64,000 nt of DNA from Cellulomonas soli (GCF_013409305.1 NZ_JACBZJ010000001.1:434001-498000), one strand, 5' to 3'. Shown: positions 54,085-63,284, counted from the first letter of the stretch. Translations and numbers: made by a program. The notes: a model not told the origin generated them from the sequence alone.

Positions 54085-54118
54085 GGGCCGGGGCGGGCGG
54101 TGACGCCCGCCCCGGCCC
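54085..54118 (-). terminator. Hairpin between binding-protein and permease genes
   Basis: Perfect 15-bp stem: arms at 54085-54099 (GGGCCGGGGCGGGCG) and 54104-54118 (CGCCCGCCCCGGCCC), with a 4-nt loop reading TCAC on the transcribed minus strand. Placed right after the binding-protein stop, it probably stabilises or terminates most transcripts so that the binding protein is made in excess over the membrane parts. Confidence 0.8.
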
Positions 54119-54125
54119 TGTCCGC

Positions 54126-55655
54126 TCAGGAGGCGGGCTGGATGAGGTAGAGGTACGGCGTCGCGTTGTCCGCGGCCATCGTGACCTCGACCGTGGGCTT
54201 GGTGACGAACATGTTGTCGAGCCGGTACATCGGCACGAACCAGGCGTTGTCCGTCACGTAGGTGTTGAGCTCCTGCGCGGCGGCGGCGGCCTCGTCGTCG
54301 GTCCCGGTCTGCATCGTGGCGAGCATCGCATCGGTCTCGGCGGACTGCGTGCCGAGCGGGTTGAAGGTCGCGTTGGGCACGAGGGCCAGCTGGGCGAACT
54401 GCCAGTCGTTGGCCGAGGCCAGCTGCATCCACGAGCTCGTGTACTTGCCGGCCAGGAGGTCGGTGATGAAGTTCGCGCCGGTGTCCTCGTAGGTCACGGT
54501 GATGCCGACGTCGGCCAGCTCCTGCTGGATGGTGGTGAGCAGGCTCTGGTTGATGAGCGAGGACGAGGGCATCGTCAGCTCGAACCCGTCGGCGTAGCCG
54601 GCCTCGGCGAGCAGCTCCTTGGCCTTCTCCGGGTCGTAGGTGTAGGCGGTGTCGAGCGCCTCGTCGTAGCCGGCCGTGGTGGGGCCGAAGACCGAGCTGG
54701 TCACGGTGCCGTAGCCGAGCTGGATCGCCTTGAGGATGCCCTCGCGGTCGATCGCGTAGTTGAGCGCCTGGCGGACCTTGACGTCGCCGAGGGCCGGGTC
54801 GACCGCACCGTCACGGTCGAACAGGATGAGACCCATCCAGTCGAGCTGCGAGGTGTTGACCTTGTAGCCGGCGCTCTCGACCTGGGTCAGCGAGGAGACG
54901 TCGGAGAACGTCGCGGCGTCGACCTGACCGCCCTGGATCGCGTTGAGCAGGGCCGTCGGGCTCTCGTAGTAGTTGATCGTCAGCGAGTCGTAGACGTGGT
55001 ACGAGTCGTCCCAGTAGTCGGGGTTCTTCGTGTACACGTACTTGGAGCCGACGACGGTCTGGTCGGTGTCGAGCGTGTAGGGGCCGGTGCCGACCGGGTT
55101 CGTCGCGACGTCGGCGGCCGTGAAGGACGCCGGCGAGGCCATGAAGCCGAGCGAGCCGGTCATCCAGGTGAGCAGCATCGGGTCGGGCGCGGTCAGCGTG
55201 ATCGTCACGTGCGTGGCGTCGGTCGCGGTCGCCTCGGCGATGTACTGCGCGTTCGAGAGGTCCGGCGTCGCCGAGGCCTGGAAGTTCTTGATGTTCGCCA
55301 CGACCGCGTCGGCGTCGAACGCCGTGCCGTCGGTGAACGTGACGCCCTCGCGCAGCGTGAGCGTGAGCGTGGTGCGGGCGTCGTCGTACGCCCAGTCGGT
55401 CGCGAGGCCGGGCACGAGCATGCCGTCCCCGTCCTGGCGGACGAGGGTGTCGTAGACGGCCTGGAAGTAGGTGACGTAGTGGGCGATCGAGTACCCGTTG
55501 ACGTCGAAGGACGCCGGGTACGAGACCTCGCCGAGGGTGAGGGTCGCACTCTCGGAGGAGCCGCTGGTGCTGGTGGTGTCACTGCTGCCGCCCGAGCAGG
55601 CGGCCAGTGCGAGCATCACGGCGGTGGCGCCGAGTGCGAGGAGCCGTCGTCGCAT
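54126..55655 (-). CDS. ABC transporter substrate-binding lipoprotein, SBP family 5
   Basis: Surface lipoprotein of 509 residues. Two ATGs compete; AAAGGAG touches the first (55661) but is 6 nt from the second, so ATG 55655 (MRRRLLALG) is chosen. The signal peptide ends in the lipobox LALAACSGG. LTLTLREGVTFTDGTAFDADAVVANI-like text (residues about 90-120) and GTGPYTLDTD, VRQALNYAIDREGI, AGYADGFELTM identify SBP_bac_5. This family binds peptides but also oligosaccharides. The shared promoter motif with the GH42 gene favours an oligosaccharide here (inference). Confidence 0.88.
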   Translation of the reverse strand: MRRRLLALGATAVMLALAACSGGSSDTTSTSGSSESATLTLGEVSYPASFDVNGYSIAHYVTYFQAVYDTLVRQDGDGMLVPGLATDWAYDDARTTLTLTLREGVTFTDGTAFDADAVVANIKNFQASATPDLSNAQYIAEATATDATHVTITLTAPDPMLLTWMTGSLGFMASPASFTAADVATNPVGTGPYTLDTDQTVVGSKYVYTKNPDYWDDSYHVYDSLTINYYESPTALLNAIQGGQVDAATFSDVSSLTQVESAGYKVNTSQLDWMGLILFDRDGAVDPALGDVKVRQALNYAIDREGILKAIQLGYGTVTSSVFGPTTAGYDEALDTAYTYDPEKAKELLAEAGYADGFELTMPSSSLINQSLLTTIQQELADVGITVTYEDTGANFITDLLAGKYTSSWMQLASANDWQFAQLALVPNATFNPLGTQSAETDAMLATMQTGTDDEAAAAAQELNTYVTDNAWFVPMYRLDNMFVTKPTVEVTMAADNATPYLYLIQPAS

Positions 55656-55959
55656 TCCCATCTCCTTTGATGTGGATCGTCGAGCAGGTGACGCCTGGGT
55701 GTCGACATGAGGACCCACGTCACTGAAGGTCCCGCCTAGCTGCCAACTCAGTGCATATCTACTCAGTACGAAAGAGCCGATTCACTGTGACGTATAAGTG
55801 ACGGTACCTGCACCCGGCGCCGGATCGCAACACCCGGAAGGTCGCGGGAGGGTCACAGATCGATCACGCCGCGAGAGGCGCAGGGTCGCCCGCGAGCCGG
55901 CACGCAGGGCGCACCGACGACGCCGAGGAGCGCCCGACCAGCGCCCGGAGCGACTGCGC
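55656..55959. other. Upstream region of the ABC importer operon
   Basis: 304 bp between the binding-protein start and the LacI stop, both on the minus strand. An AT-richer patch (55741-55800) contains the motif at 55758-55772 and the likely promoter of the importer. The part from 55800 to 55959 shows no gene or clear hairpin. Confidence 0.5.
55758..55772 (-). promoter_or_regulatory. Promoter motif shared with the GH42 gene, importer copy
   Basis: Read on the minus strand: TTCGTACTGAGTAGA, followed by TATGCA, a fair -10. The GH42 promoter has TTCGTATGAGTAGA before TAAGCA. Same orientation and same placement just ahead of the -10 suggest one activator or repressor site controlling both. Confidence 0.55.
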
Positions 55960-56955
55960 TCAGGCGGAGTCGCGCCGCACGAGGGTCGCCCGCGGAGCGG
56001 CCGTGCCCTCCACGGTCCCACCCGTGATCGCGGTCAGCACCATCTGGGAGAGCAGGTCCGCGATGGCCGGCGAGTGGATGTCCACGGTCGTCAGCGCAGG
56101 GTGCGCGAACGGCGAGAGCTGCACGTTGTCGACGCCGACCACGGCCAGGTCGTGCGGCGCCGAGAGCCCGAGGACCCGCATGCCGGCCAGCAGCGCGAAG
56201 GCCTGCTCGTCGTTGTAGGCGCACACCGCGGTGATGCGCTCCTCCTGCGGCACCGACATCCACTCCGCCACGGCCGCCGCCGCCTCGGTGACGTCGAGCG
56301 GGAGCGGGACGACGACCGGCTCGGGCACGCGCGCCGCGGCGCACACCTCGCGCACGCCGGCGATCCGGCGCCCGTAGTAGCCGAACACCCGCTGGTCCAC
56401 CGGGGCGGCGTAACCGAGGCGGCGATGACCGCGTTCCAGCAGGTGAGCGGCCTGCAGGCGGCCGATCGCCATGTCCGAGATCGACAGCTTGCCGGGCCCC
56501 TCGTCGTCCATCGGCGCGCGCACGAGCACGATGCCGGCCGCCTCGATCTTCTCCTCGTCCTCGGCCGAGAAGGCGGCCAGGTTCACCAGGGCGGCGGGCA
56601 TGACCTCGCGCCAGGCGCGCTCGAGCATCGCGCTGCCCCGGTGCCGGCGGTACACGACCGAGTAGCCGTGCGGCTCGAGGTCGTCGCTGAGCCGATCCAT
56701 GACCATCGAGATGTTCGAGCCGATCGGGGCGTCCGGCAGCACCGCGAGGACCATCCGGCTCGCGCCGAGCCGCAGCGCCCGGGCGGCGGCGGAGGGGGCG
56801 TACCGCATCTCCTCCGCAGCCGCGAGCACGCGGGCACGGGTGGCCTCGGAGATCTTCTGGTTCGGGGTGTCGTTGAGCACGTAGCTGACCGTGCTCTGGG
56901 ACACACCGGCCTGACGTGCGACGTCCTTCGCGGTGACTCGCGCCCGTGCGACCAC
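55960..56955 (-). CDS. LacI-family regulator of the importer/glycosidase locus
   Basis: 331 residues from GTG 56955, chosen because AAGGGG lies 6 nt upstream; GTG 56976 is an alternative. Headpiece VTAKDVARQAGVSQSTVSYV and hinge APSAAARALRLGA; effector domain with VLAVLPDAPIGSNISMVMDR, GHRRLGYAAPVDQRVFGYYG and VVGVDNVQLSPFAHPALTTV. It is encoded between the importer operon and the divergent GH42-GH43-GH3 operon and is the obvious candidate to control both. Confidence 0.87.
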   Translation of the reverse strand: MVARARVTAKDVARQAGVSQSTVSYVLNDTPNQKISEATRARVLAAAEEMRYAPSAAARALRLGASRMVLAVLPDAPIGSNISMVMDRLSDDLEPHGYSVVYRRHRGSAMLERAWREVMPAALVNLAAFSAEDEEKIEAAGIVLVRAPMDDEGPGKLSISDMAIGRLQAAHLLERGHRRLGYAAPVDQRVFGYYGRRIAGVREVCAAARVPEPVVVPLPLDVTEAAAAVAEWMSVPQEERITAVCAYNDEQAFALLAGMRVLGLSAPHDLAVVGVDNVQLSPFAHPALTTVDIHSPAIADLLSQMVLTAITGGTVEGTAAPRATLVRRDSA

Positions 56956-56996
56956 ACCGACCCCCTTCTCGACCACCGGAGCCTACAGCGGCAAGG

Positions 56997-57010
56997 TCAC
57001 ATCGAGGTGA
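56997..57010. promoter_or_regulatory. Imperfect CG-centred palindrome, candidate LacI operator
   Basis: TCACATCGAGGTGA is symmetric except for one base pair and has the central TCGA usual in LacI-type sites. It sits between the LacI start and the GH42 promoter, 4 bp upstream of the predicted -35. Confidence 0.45.
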
Positions 57011-57014
57011 ACAC

Positions 57015-57044
57015 TTGCTGATTCGTATGAGTAGACGGTAAGCA
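57015..57044 (+). promoter_or_regulatory. Predicted GH42 operon promoter with shared motif
   Basis: TTGCTG (57015-57020), 18-bp spacer, TAAGCA (57039-57044). The spacer holds TTCGTATGAGTAGA (57022-57035), the counterpart of the motif before the binding-protein gene. The long leader to the ATG at 57152 has no other feature. Confidence 0.5.
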
Positions 57045-57151
57045 TAGGGATGTCGAGACCGCTTGTCGCGGTGTCCGACGCGACGGACGTCGCGGTCCCG
57101 GCACCCGATGCGCGCGACGACGCGCGCATCCCCCGCCCTGGAGGCAGACCG

Positions 57152-59359
57152 ATGACGTTCCCCGACGCCGCACACCCGTCGATCACCGACCGGGTGCTGT
57201 TCGGGGCCGCCTACTACCCCGAGTACGCCGCGCCGGGCGCCGAACCCCTCGACCCGCAGCGCGCACCCGACCGGGTGCTGCGCGACCTCGACCTCATGGC
57301 CGCCGCCGGGTTCACCGCGATCCGCGTCGGGGAGTCCGTCTGGTCCACCTGGGAACCCGAGGACGGCCGGTTCGACCTCGACTGGCTCGCGCCCACGCTC
57401 GACGCCGCGCACGAACGCGGCATCGCCGCCGTGCTCGGCACCCCCACCTACGCCGTGCCGCCCTGGCTCGCGCGCCGCTACCCCGAGATCGCCGGCGACA
57501 CCGCCACCGGACGACGCATGCCGTGGGGGTCGCGCCAGGAGGTCGACTTCACGCACGCGGCCTTCCGGCACCACGCCGAGCGCGTGATCCGCGCCGTCGT
57601 CGGCCGCTACCTCGACCACCCGGCCGTCATCGGCTACCAGGTCGACAACGAGCCCGGCATCCGGCTGCTGTCCAACGAGGGCGTCTTCCAGCGCTTCGTC
57701 GACGAGCTGCGCCACCGCCACGTCACGGTCGAGCGGCTCAACGAGGAGTGGGGACTGACCTACTGGTCGCACCGGCTGTCCACCTGGGCCGACCTGTGGC
57801 GGCCCGACGGCAACCTGCAGCCCGAGTACGACCTGGCCTGGCGCCGGTTCCAGGCCGGGCTGGTCACCGAGATGATCGGCTGGCAGGCCGACCTCGTCCG
57901 CACCCTCGTGCACCCCACGCACCCCGAACGGTTCGTCACCACCTGCCTCTCGTTCGACCAGCTCGGCGTGGCCGACGTGCCGCTGTCGGAGCACCTGGAG
58001 ATCACCGCAGGCAACGCCTACTACCGGATGGCCGACTCGCTCGCGCACCCGGCCACGACGCCCATGTCGCCCGACTGGATCGTCGAGGGCACCTGGGGCG
58101 TCTACCAGCTCGCCGACCTCATGTACTCGGCCAAGCAGGCGCCGTTCTTGGTCACCGAGACGAACGCCGCCTCCATCGGCCACGGCTCGACGAACTCCGT
58201 CGCGTACGACGGCCAGTGGCGGCAGGCCGCCTGGGCGCTCGTCTCACGCGGAGCCCGCATGGTCGAGTACTGGCACTGGCACACGCTGCACCACGGGACC
58301 GAGACCTACTGGGGCGGGGTGCTGCCGCACGACGGCCTGCCCGGCCGGGCCTACCTGGAGATGGCACGCCTGGGCGCCGAGCTCGCGGCCGCCGGACCTG
58401 TCGTGGCCCGGTCGACCCCCGACGCGGACGTCGCGTTCCTCTACTCCTCCGACGCCAAGTGGGCCCTCGGGTTCGCCACGCAGGCACCCCTGCCCGCCGC
58501 GAACGGCTGGGGCGACGCCGACGCGTACCGGCGTCTGACCCTCCCGTTCTACCGCGGGGCGTTCGACGCCGGCCTCCAGGTCGGCACGGTCCGGCCCGAG
58601 CAGCTGTTCGGCGACCTCACCGACACCGACGACGCTCCCCCGCCGACCGACCCGGCCGAGCTGGCCGCGCAGCGGCCCGTCCTCGTGGCGGTCGGCCTGT
58701 ACACCGCACGGGACCGCGACCTGGACTGGCTGTGCGCGTACGCCGCCGCGGGCGGGCACCTGATCATCGGCCCGCGCACCGGCTACGGCGACGAGGCCGG
58801 TCGGGCGCGCACCGACGTCAAGCCCGCACGGCTCGACGAGGCCGCCGGCGTCTCCTACCAGGAGTACGCCAACCTGCTCGAGCCGACACCCGTGCTCGCG
58901 CCCGACCTCGGCGACGGCCCGTTCGTCGCCACCGCGTGGAGCGACTACCTGCGGCCCGACGACGCCGACGTGCTCGCCCGGTACGAGCACCCGCACCTGG
59001 GACGCTGGCCGGCCGTCACCACACGGGCGCACGGCGACGGCCGGATCACCGTGGTCGGCACCGTGCCCGGCCAGGACCTGGCGCGCGCGCTGCTCGCCTG
59101 GGCGTGCCCCGCCCCGCTGCACGGGTGGCCCGACCTGCCCGCCGACGTCCGGGTCACCACCTCGACGGCCGACGACGGCCGCCGCATCGCGTACGTGCAC
59201 CACTGGGGCTGGGGCGACGCCGTCGTCACGACCCCCGTCGACCTCGTCGACGCGACCGACCCCGCTGTCCGCATCGCGGCAGGCAGCACCCTCACGCTCG
59301 GCCCGTGGGACGTCCGCGTCCTCGTCGGCGAGCCCACCACCCGGCAGGAGAACCGATGA
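57152..59359 (+). CDS. GH42 beta-galactosidase
   Basis: Glycoside hydrolase family 42 enzyme of 735 residues removing terminal beta-galactose (or alpha-L-arabinopyranose) from oligosaccharides. ATG 57152 has GGAGG 8-10 nt upstream; an in-frame ATG at 57050 would add a poorly conserved leader. FGAAYYPEYAAPG opens the barrel; acid/base Glu167 in YQVDNEPGI and nucleophile Glu336 in VTETNAAS match the family. C-terminal trimerisation and beta domains are present. There is no signal peptide, so it works in the cytoplasm on imported sugars. Stop overlaps the GH43 start (ATGA). Confidence 0.9.
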   Translation: MTFPDAAHPSITDRVLFGAAYYPEYAAPGAEPLDPQRAPDRVLRDLDLMAAAGFTAIRVGESVWSTWEPEDGRFDLDWLAPTLDAAHERGIAAVLGTPTYAVPPWLARRYPEIAGDTATGRRMPWGSRQEVDFTHAAFRHHAERVIRAVVGRYLDHPAVIGYQVDNEPGIRLLSNEGVFQRFVDELRHRHVTVERLNEEWGLTYWSHRLSTWADLWRPDGNLQPEYDLAWRRFQAGLVTEMIGWQADLVRTLVHPTHPERFVTTCLSFDQLGVADVPLSEHLEITAGNAYYRMADSLAHPATTPMSPDWIVEGTWGVYQLADLMYSAKQAPFLVTETNAASIGHGSTNSVAYDGQWRQAAWALVSRGARMVEYWHWHTLHHGTETYWGGVLPHDGLPGRAYLEMARLGAELAAAGPVVARSTPDADVAFLYSSDAKWALGFATQAPLPAANGWGDADAYRRLTLPFYRGAFDAGLQVGTVRPEQLFGDLTDTDDAPPPTDPAELAAQRPVLVAVGLYTARDRDLDWLCAYAAAGGHLIIGPRTGYGDEAGRARTDVKPARLDEAAGVSYQEYANLLEPTPVLAPDLGDGPFVATAWSDYLRPDDADVLARYEHPHLGRWPAVTTRAHGDGRITVVGTVPGQDLARALLAWACPAPLHGWPDLPADVRVTTSTADDGRRIAYVHHWGWGDAVVTTPVDLVDATDPAVRIAAGSTLTLGPWDVRVLVGEPTTRQENR

Positions 59360-60849
59360 CCAGCGTGCCCCCGAACCCCCTCGCCTCCGGCTTCCACCCG
59401 GACCCGTCCGTCGTCCGCGTCGGTGACGACTACTACCTGGCGAACTCGACGTTCGAGTACCTGCCGGGGATCCCGGTCCAGCACAGCCGCGACCTGGTGA
59501 CCTGGGAGCACGTCGGTCACGTCGTCGAGCGCGACGGCCAGCTCGACATCACCGACGTCCCCACGCTCGGTGGCGCCTGGGCCCCCACGATCCGGCACCA
59601 CGACGGCCGCTTCTGGATCGCCGTGACCGACGCGATGGGCCGCGGCACGCTCGTGTTCACCGCCGACTCCCCGGCCGGCCCGTGGAGCGACGGCGTGCTC
59701 GTCGAGGGCATGGACGGCATCGACCCCGACCTCGCGTGGGACGAGGACGGCACCTGCTACCTGACCTATTCAGCGCTGCGGCTGTCCGGCATGGGCCACG
59801 ACGGCATCGAGCAGTTCCGCGTCGACCCGCTCACCGGCCAGATGCTCGAGGAGCCGCGGCCGTTGTGGTCCGGCACCGGCCTGATGTTCCCCGAGGGGCC
59901 GCACCTCTACCAGCACGACGGCTGGTGGTACCTGTTCATCGCCGAGGGCGGCACCGAGCGTGGCCACTCCGTCTCGGTCGCACGCTCGACGCGCCCCGAC
60001 GGGCCGTTCGAGGGCTGCCCGGCGAACCCGCTGCTCACCGCCGCAGGGACCGACCGCCCCGTGCAGAACACCGGGCACGGCGACCTCGTGCAGGCCCCCG
60101 ACGGCTCCTGGTACCTCGTGCTGCTCGGCATGCGGGTGCGCGGCGGCACGCGCTCGTTCTCGCCGATGGGCCGTGAGACGTTCTGCACGCCCGTGACCTG
60201 GAAGGACGGCTGGCCGCAGATCGCGCCCGTCGTGCTCAGCGAGCCCGGGCCCGCCGTGGTCTGGGAGGACGACTTCGACGCGACCGTCTCGGACCCCGCG
60301 TGGCTGGCCGTACGCCGCCTGCCGGGCGACGTCGCCGACCTGACCAGCCGACCCGGGCACCTCGTGCTGCACGCCGACGGCTCGGACCTCGGCGACCTGC
60401 GCCCGGTGTTCCTCGGCATCCGGCAGGCGCACATGCGTTCCCGGTTCTCCGCTGTCGTCGACGCCTCCGCGGGCACCGGCGGCATCGCGATGCGCATCGA
60501 CGAGCTGCACCACGTGGGCATCGAGCTGTCGGGGCGGACCGTCGTCGCGCACGCCCAGGTCTCCACCTTCGGCGAGACCTGGAGCGCCCAGGTGCCGCAG
60601 GGGCCGGTCACGCTGTGGCTGGCCACCGACCCGATCGAGCCCGGCGGCGACTTCCTGGAGTCGATGTCGAGCGACCACCTGACGCTCGGCTACGACGGGC
60701 CCGACGGCCCGGTCACGCTGGCCCGCGTCGACGGCCGGTACTTCACCGCCGAGACGACCGCCTCGTTCGCCGGCCGCGTCGTCGGCCTGTACGCGACCGA
60801 CGGCACCCTCGCCGTGGACCGCGTCCGCTACGACGGCACCGACGCCTGA
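59356..60849 (+). CDS. GH43 beta-xylosidase/alpha-L-arabinofuranosidase
   Basis: Family 43 five-bladed propeller enzyme of 497 residues with a C-terminal beta-sandwich (from about residue 305), the layout of intracellular GH43 beta-xylosidases. General base Asp16 in FHPDPSVV, pKa-modulating Asp123 in GIDPDLAWDED, acid Glu180 in FPEGPHLY. NSTFEYLPGIPVQHSRDLVT is typical of the XynB-like group. No signal peptide. It is translationally coupled to GH42 and precedes GH3. Confidence 0.9.
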   Translation: MTSVPPNPLASGFHPDPSVVRVGDDYYLANSTFEYLPGIPVQHSRDLVTWEHVGHVVERDGQLDITDVPTLGGAWAPTIRHHDGRFWIAVTDAMGRGTLVFTADSPAGPWSDGVLVEGMDGIDPDLAWDEDGTCYLTYSALRLSGMGHDGIEQFRVDPLTGQMLEEPRPLWSGTGLMFPEGPHLYQHDGWWYLFIAEGGTERGHSVSVARSTRPDGPFEGCPANPLLTAAGTDRPVQNTGHGDLVQAPDGSWYLVLLGMRVRGGTRSFSPMGRETFCTPVTWKDGWPQIAPVVLSEPGPAVVWEDDFDATVSDPAWLAVRRLPGDVADLTSRPGHLVLHADGSDLGDLRPVFLGIRQAHMRSRFSAVVDASAGTGGIAMRIDELHHVGIELSGRTVVAHAQVSTFGETWSAQVPQGPVTLWLATDPIEPGGDFLESMSSDHLTLGYDGPDGPVTLARVDGRYFTAETTASFAGRVVGLYATDGTLAVDRVRYDGTDA

Positions 60850-60901
60850 TCCGCTGCACGCACCGACCCGACCTCACCGACCACCCAGCAAGGAAGACCT
60901 C

Positions 60902-63208
60902 ATGACCACCACACCCGACACGACCGGCGCCGTCGACGAGGCCGCGATCGACCGGCTGCTCGCCCAGCTCACGCTCGAGGAGAAGGCCGCACTGACGTCC
61001 GGCCAGGACTTCTGGACGACCGAGCCCGTCGACCGCCTCGGCGTCGCGTCCGTCATGGTGACCGACGGCCCGCACGGCCTGCGCAAGCAGACCGGCGCCT
61101 CCGACCACCTCGGCATCGGCAGCTCCGTGCCCGCCACCTGCTTCCCGCCGGCCGCGGCGCTCGGCTCGACCTGGGACGTCGACCTGCTGCGCCGCGTCGG
61201 CGAGGCGCTCGGTCGGGAGACCCGCGCCAACGAGGTCGCCGTGCTGCTCGGCCCGGGCGTGAACATCAAGCGCTCACCGCTGTGCGGCCGCAACTTCGAG
61301 TACTTCTCGGAGGACCCGGCGCTCGCCGGGGACCTCGGCGCCGCGATCGTGCAGGGCATCCAGAGCCAGGGCGTGGGCACCTCGCTCAAGCACTACGCGG
61401 CCAACAACCAGGAGACCGACCGCATGCGCGTGTCGGCCGACGTCGACGAGCGCACGCTGCGCGAGATCTACCTGCCGGCGTTCGAGCGGGTCGTGACCCA
61501 GGCCCAGCCGTGGACCGTCATGTGCTCCTACAACCGGATCAACGGCACCTACGCCTCCGAGGACCACTGGCTGCTCACGCAGGTGCTGCGCGACGAGTGG
61601 GGCTTCGAGGGCCTGGTCGTCTCGGACTGGGGCGCCGTCAGCAACCGGGTCGCCGCGGTCGCCGCCGGCCTGGACCTGGAGATGCCCGGCACCGGTGGTC
61701 GCACCGACGCCGAGGTCGTCGCCGCGGTCCGCGAGGGCCGGCTCGAGGAGTCGGTGCTCGACATCGCCGCGCGTCGCGTGCTGCGCATGGTCGCCCTGTC
61801 CGGCCCCGCCCTGGGCGACCCGGGCACGTTCGACGTCGAGACGCACCACGCGCTCGCCCGCGAGGCCGCGGCCGCAGGCTCCGTGCTGCTGAAGAACGAG
61901 CCGGTCGGCGGCGCACCGCTGCTGCCGTTGCGCCCGGGCGACTCGGCGGGCCTGCTCGTGGTCGGCGAGTTCGCGCGCACGCCCCGCTACCAGGGTGCGG
62001 GCTCCTCGCAGGTGAACCCGACCCGCCTGGACGACGCGCTGACCGCGCTGCGCACGGCCACCGGGACCGACGTGCCGTTCGAGGCGGGCTTCACGATCAC
62101 CGGCGGACCGGCCGGCGACGACGACGCACTGCTGGCCTCGGCGGTCGAGGCGGCCCGTTCGGCCGGGACCGTCGTGCTCTTCCTGGGCCTGCCGGCCGCG
62201 GACGAGTCCGAGGGCTACGACCGGACCACGCTGGCGCTGCCGGCCAACCAGGTGAGCGTCCTGGGCGCCGTCGCGCAGGTCTGCGAGCGGGTGGTCGTGG
62301 TGCTCGCCAACGGCTCGACCGTGACGGTCGAGTGGGAGGCCCTCGCGCCCGCCGTGCTCGAGACCTGGCTGGGCGGGCAGGCCGGCGGGTCGGCCGTCGC
62401 CGACATGCTCCTGGGCACCCTCGCCCCGGCCGGTCGGCTGGCCGAGACGATCCCGCACCGCATCGAGGACACCGCAGCGTTCGGCAACTTCCCCGGCGAG
62501 CTCGGGCACGTGCGCTACGGCGAGGGCGTCCTGGTCGGCTACCGCTGGTACGACACGCGCGACGTGGCCGTCGCCTACCCCTTCGGCCACGGCCTGGGCT
62601 ACACCACGTTCGGCTACTCCGACGTGCAGGCCACGGTGCGCGGCGAGGGCCCTGAGGCGAGCGTCGAGGTGCGCCTCACGGTCACCAACACCGGTGAGCG
62701 CGAGGGTTCCGAGATCGTGCAGGTGTACGTCGGCGACCCGCAGTCCTCGGTGCTGCGACCCGTCCGCGAGCTCAAGGCGTTCCGCAAGGTGAGCCTCGAG
62801 GCCGGTGCGTCGCAGGAGGTCGTCGTCACGCTCGACGCGCGTGACCTCTCCTTCTGGCACCCGGGCCTGGGCCGCTGGGTCGTCGAGTCCGGCACGTTCC
62901 GGGTCGAGGTCGGCGCCTCGTCCCGCGACATCCGCACCGCGACCGACGTCGAGGTGACCGGTGAGCCCCTGTGGGGCGTCCTGACCCCCGACTCCACCTA
63001 CACGGAGTGGACCACCCACCCCGTCGGCGGCCCGCTGCTGCAGGCCGCGCTGGCGCCCGAGGGTGAAGCACCCGAGGTCGACGAGACCCTCGCCTCGATG
63101 ATGGGCGACATGCCGGTGCGGGTGCTGGCCGGCTTCGGCCTGGCCGGCTTCGACCTGGACTCGCTCGACGCGCTGGTCACCGAGGTTGGCGGGATCCCGG
63201 TCGCCTGA
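60902..63208 (+). CDS. GH3 beta-glycosidase (beta-glucosidase/beta-xylosidase)
   Basis: 768 residues. N-terminal (beta/alpha)8 domain with SLKHYAANNQETDRMRV and nucleophile Asp242 in LVVSDWGAV; alpha/beta sandwich with GSSQVNPTRLDDAL and LFLGLPAADESEGYDR; C-terminal fibronectin-III-like domain VRLTVTNTGEREGSEIVQV. ATG after AAGGAAGACCTC. There is no signal peptide. With GH42 and GH43 it should finish cytoplasmic breakdown of galactosyl/xylosyl/glucosyl oligosaccharides; the exact beta-linkage preference is not readable. Confidence 0.9.
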   Translation: MTTTPDTTGAVDEAAIDRLLAQLTLEEKAALTSGQDFWTTEPVDRLGVASVMVTDGPHGLRKQTGASDHLGIGSSVPATCFPPAAALGSTWDVDLLRRVGEALGRETRANEVAVLLGPGVNIKRSPLCGRNFEYFSEDPALAGDLGAAIVQGIQSQGVGTSLKHYAANNQETDRMRVSADVDERTLREIYLPAFERVVTQAQPWTVMCSYNRINGTYASEDHWLLTQVLRDEWGFEGLVVSDWGAVSNRVAAVAAGLDLEMPGTGGRTDAEVVAAVREGRLEESVLDIAARRVLRMVALSGPALGDPGTFDVETHHALAREAAAAGSVLLKNEPVGGAPLLPLRPGDSAGLLVVGEFARTPRYQGAGSSQVNPTRLDDALTALRTATGTDVPFEAGFTITGGPAGDDDALLASAVEAARSAGTVVLFLGLPAADESEGYDRTTLALPANQVSVLGAVAQVCERVVVVLANGSTVTVEWEALAPAVLETWLGGQAGGSAVADMLLGTLAPAGRLAETIPHRIEDTAAFGNFPGELGHVRYGEGVLVGYRWYDTRDVAVAYPFGHGLGYTTFGYSDVQATVRGEGPEASVEVRLTVTNTGEREGSEIVQVYVGDPQSSVLRPVRELKAFRKVSLEAGASQEVVVTLDARDLSFWHPGLGRWVVESGTFRVEVGASSRDIRTATDVEVTGEPLWGVLTPDSTYTEWTTHPVGGPLLQAALAPEGEAPEVDETLASMMGDMPVRVLAGFGLAGFDLDSLDALVTEVGGIPVA

Positions 63209-63226
63209 CCTCGCTCCCACCCGACC

Positions 63227-63284
63227 AGCAGGTCACCGACCGACGACTCCCGCCCTCCCGGGAGGACCCGGTCGGTGACCTGCT
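63227..63284 (+). terminator. Large hairpin after GH3
   Basis: Arms AGCAGGTCACCGACCG (63227-63242) and CGGTCGGTGACCTGCT (63269-63284) form a perfect 16-bp stem. Its loop contains a 12-bp palindrome, CCTCCCGGGAGG (63254-63265). It ends 25 bp before the HxlR ATG and so also overlaps that gene's promoter region. Confidence 0.85.

Noticed and set aside
55781..55803. CRP site near the importer promoter (TGTGACGTATAAGTGACGG)
   Set aside because: One TGTGA half is present but the opposite half does not form TCACA at the right spacing.
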